Part shown: positions 62,511 to 64,000 of the stretch, piece after piece
Layout of the letters: every line of letters starts with the position of its first letter
Numbering within the stretch: position 1 is the first letter of the stretch
Source: Chitinophagaceae bacterium
Lineage (GTDB): Bacteria; Bacteroidota; Bacteroidia; Chitinophagales; Chitinophagaceae
NCBI GenBank assembly: GCA_016710935.1
Contig: JADJTY010000012.1
Coordinates: 682,001-746,000 of the forward strand
Length of the DNA stretch: 64,000 nt
Direction of reading: 5' to 3'
The notes under the pieces: generated by a model
What the model was told of the DNA's origin: nothing
What the model saw: the letters and a program-made list of their open reading frames with translations, nothing else
The model's database searches: none
Position numbers and translations under genes: made by a program

Positions 62511-63875
62511 TTAATTGTATTTAGGTTTTTGGAACCAACTGGCATTCATAGAAACGCCAATACTTAATCTTACCAGGCTTTCACGCAGGTTGGTTTGCCT
62601 GTTACCCCTGCTTGCAAATTCCAGGGCTGTATTTAAAATTACATAACCGGCATAAGGGTTCATGCGCTTTACAGAGGTTAAAGGCATTCCTGTACCCAAA
62701 GAAAACCCATATTCTGCCCGGTTGTTTGCACTGGTTTTGATGTAATCGGGGCCATAATAAAAACCAGCCCTGTATTTTACAAAGTTGAAATATTTCCTTA
62801 CCGCCTTGCTTTCCTTTGCAGGAAAATATTGTGTACCTACCCTTACAGTCCAGTTGTTCTGCACCTGGTCGGTTTGGCCGTAAAAACGGTACCCTGCCCA
62901 ATTGCCATATTCAAAGTCGGCGCCAACCAACCAGTTGGCATCCTGGTAAACGCCCCCTACAGTAACCATCGCAGGATAGACAATTTTACCTTTTACATCA
63001 TTTTCTTCATACACACTATCCAGCTGGAACTGGTTACCATTCTGATCATAAATGATTATCTCCCGGATCAGATCGTTTTTTGCATTTAAATTTTGTTTCA
63101 GGTTGCCGTAAACGCCCAGCCTCAGGTTTTTGGTAACATTGTTTTGAGGATCTTTTGCCAAAGCAAAATCATATTGAATACCTCCGTTAATAAAAAATCC
63201 ACCGAAGGTTGTTTTGTTTTCGGAATTGGATAAATAATGATAAGTACTATCGTTTATAAAAGAAAGTTTGGTGCTGTAGTCTTTGCTGCCAAACATATAC
63301 CCTGCGTTAATACCTATGCTGAAATTCTTATACTTTAAACCCGTACCCAGGTTAGCCTGGTTTACGCCGCCGTTACCTTCATAAAGTGTTCTTAAACTGT
63401 CTATACCGGCAAGCCTTTCATTTTTTTCGATCTTATAATTTATTTTTGAAACCGGTTTAAGGCCCAGGCTCATACCCCAACTCATTCCCTTTTTTGCCAT
63501 TTTAGGAGTAGTTAAAGGAAACGCCAGTTGCAGGTAAGAAACATAGGTGTTGGCCGATGTGAATTTTTTTGCAGGAGTGGTACTTTTTAAGATCCGGTAA
63601 TCCACTTCAACGCCTACATCAAAAATGGTGTTTCTTATGGTTGAAAGCGATGCAGGGTTTGTAAAATTTATACTGTTACTGTTGGGAAGTTTATTTGTAT
63701 TGAAAGTAATGAAATCGGCCACGCCGGCAGCAATACCACCCATTCCCCGGGTAAAAATATTATGATTGGGTGTAAGATCGCCCAGGGCATATCTTGAAAA
63801 AGGAGAATTTTCCTGTGCTGTTGCACTCATTTGCAAGCCACAAGCCACAAAAAGTACCATTAAAATTTTAGCCAT
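62511..63875 (-). CDS. Outer-membrane beta-barrel protein
   Basis: A 454-residue exported protein. The chosen start, ATG at 63875, overlaps the coaX stop by 8 bp (ATGGCTAA) and begins a good signal peptide (AKILMVLFVACGLQMSATAQ). The mature sequence is made of alternating strand patterns, begins PFSRYALGDLTPNHNIFTRGMGGIA, has an N-terminal hydrophobic lid-like segment, and ends with a strand (LVRLSIGVSMNASWF), like FadL/OmpP1-type or T9SS-linked OMPs, but no exact family is clear. Between coaX and lptC it forms an envelope operon found in other Bacteroidota. Confidence 0.83.
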   Translation of the reverse strand: MAKILMVLFVACGLQMSATAQENSPFSRYALGDLTPNHNIFTRGMGGIAAGVADFITFNTNKLPNSNSINFTNPASLSTIRNTIFDVGVEVDYRILKSTTPAKKFTSANTYVSYLQLAFPLTTPKMAKKGMSWGMSLGLKPVSKINYKIEKNERLAGIDSLRTLYEGNGGVNQANLGTGLKYKNFSIGINAGYMFGSKDYSTKLSFINDSTYHYLSNSENKTTFGGFFINGGIQYDFALAKDPQNNVTKNLRLGVYGNLKQNLNAKNDLIREIIIYDQNGNQFQLDSVYEENDVKGKIVYPAMVTVGGVYQDANWLVGADFEYGNWAGYRFYGQTDQVQNNWTVRVGTQYFPAKESKAVRKYFNFVKYRAGFYYGPDYIKTSANNRAEYGFSLGTGMPLTSVKRMNPYAGYVILNTALEFASRGNRQTNLRESLVRLSIGVSMNASWFQKPKYN

Positions 63876-64000
63876 TGTTAGTTTCACTGAGTGCATATAA
63901 TCCTTTAAATAAAAAATAAGGGTCGGCAAATATCTTGTTTTTAAGTTGACCTGCAAAATAGGTTGTATCGCCCCCGGTTAAAACCGCGTTAAAGTTGCCG
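63868..64000 (-). CDS. coaX: Type III pantothenate kinase, C-terminal end (partial)
   Basis: Runs off the window edge. The last 44 codons (NFNAVLTGGDTTYFAGQLKNK, DPYFLFKGLYALSE) match the end of CoaX, the first enzyme of coenzyme A synthesis. The stop codon overlaps the start of the outer-membrane protein gene, showing translational coupling. Confidence 0.8.
   Translation of the reverse strand, partial: GNFNAVLTGGDTTYFAGQLKNKIFADPYFLFKGLYALSETNNG

Noticed and set aside
1..64000. tRNA, rRNA, riboswitch, insertion sequence, prophage or defence system
   Set aside because: No cloverleaf, conserved RNA core, transposase, integrase, restriction, toxin or CRISPR gene could be recognised in the spacers or frames.

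Overview
The window is chromosomal DNA of a member of the Bacteroidota, most likely family Chitinophagaceae. The evidence is a SusC/SusD outer-membrane pair, a giant secreted adhesin with a type IX secretion (T9SS) C-terminal domain, many signal-peptide and lipoprotein genes, LytS/LytTR two-component signalling, DUF5916, DUF2911, DUF4197 and TIGR02757 families, and promoter-like -7 motifs of the TAnnTTTG type. No rRNA, tRNA, CRISPR array, insertion sequence or prophage was seen. TGA, TAA and TAG are all used as ordinary stops.

Layout. 1-12.9 kb (minus strand): one giant T9SS-exported surface protein of about 4,288 codons, split into two reading frames by a single in-frame TGA. Its larger part holds 24 PKD-like repeats, and three foreign domains (P-domain-like, LamG-like, ALK-type glycine-rich) are inserted at the same loop of three repeats. 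13.4-18.1 kb: an orphan SusD/SusC pair with a good promoter. 18.2-28.1 kb: housekeeping and membrane genes: RND exporter, recO, a two-Rossmann potassium channel, a GRDP-like Gly-rich protein, an amidohydrolase carrying two heptanucleotide repeats, prfA and tatC. 28.1-34.9 kb: methyltransferase, rpiB, two M28 peptidases around a deoxyhypusine-synthase-like gene, and an unknown membrane protein. 35.1-39.9 kb: a LytS/LytTR sensor-regulator pair and the GDP-fucose genes gmd and fcl. 40-47.9 kb: a PepSY-like secreted protein, ACP phosphodiesterase, DUF2911 lipoprotein, asnB, a cystathionine gamma-synthase-type enzyme, small conserved proteins, a frameshifted TIGR02757 gene and a fatty-acid hydroxylase. 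48-54.7 kb: FAA hydrolase with flavin reductase (aromatic or tyrosine breakdown type pair), DUF4197 lipoprotein, lysS, and a disrupted dipeptidyl peptidase IV gene. 54.8-64 kb: a DoxX-like protein, a DUF5916 outer-membrane protein, a five-gene redox-flavoured run (aldo/keto reductase, YffB/Spx-like, OsmC, a barrel-less TonB-plug protein, SDR), and the coaX-OMP-lptC envelope operon.

The surface-related genes (adhesin, SusCD, DUF5916, gmd/fcl, lptC, OMP) outnumber the metabolic ones and fit a surface-living polymer-using bacterium. The most unusual features are the domain-insertion architecture of the adhesin, four reading-frame lesions in three otherwise well-conserved genes (two of them TGA where glycine is expected), the 7-bp repeats in the amidohydrolase, and a set of dispersed palindromes between genes.
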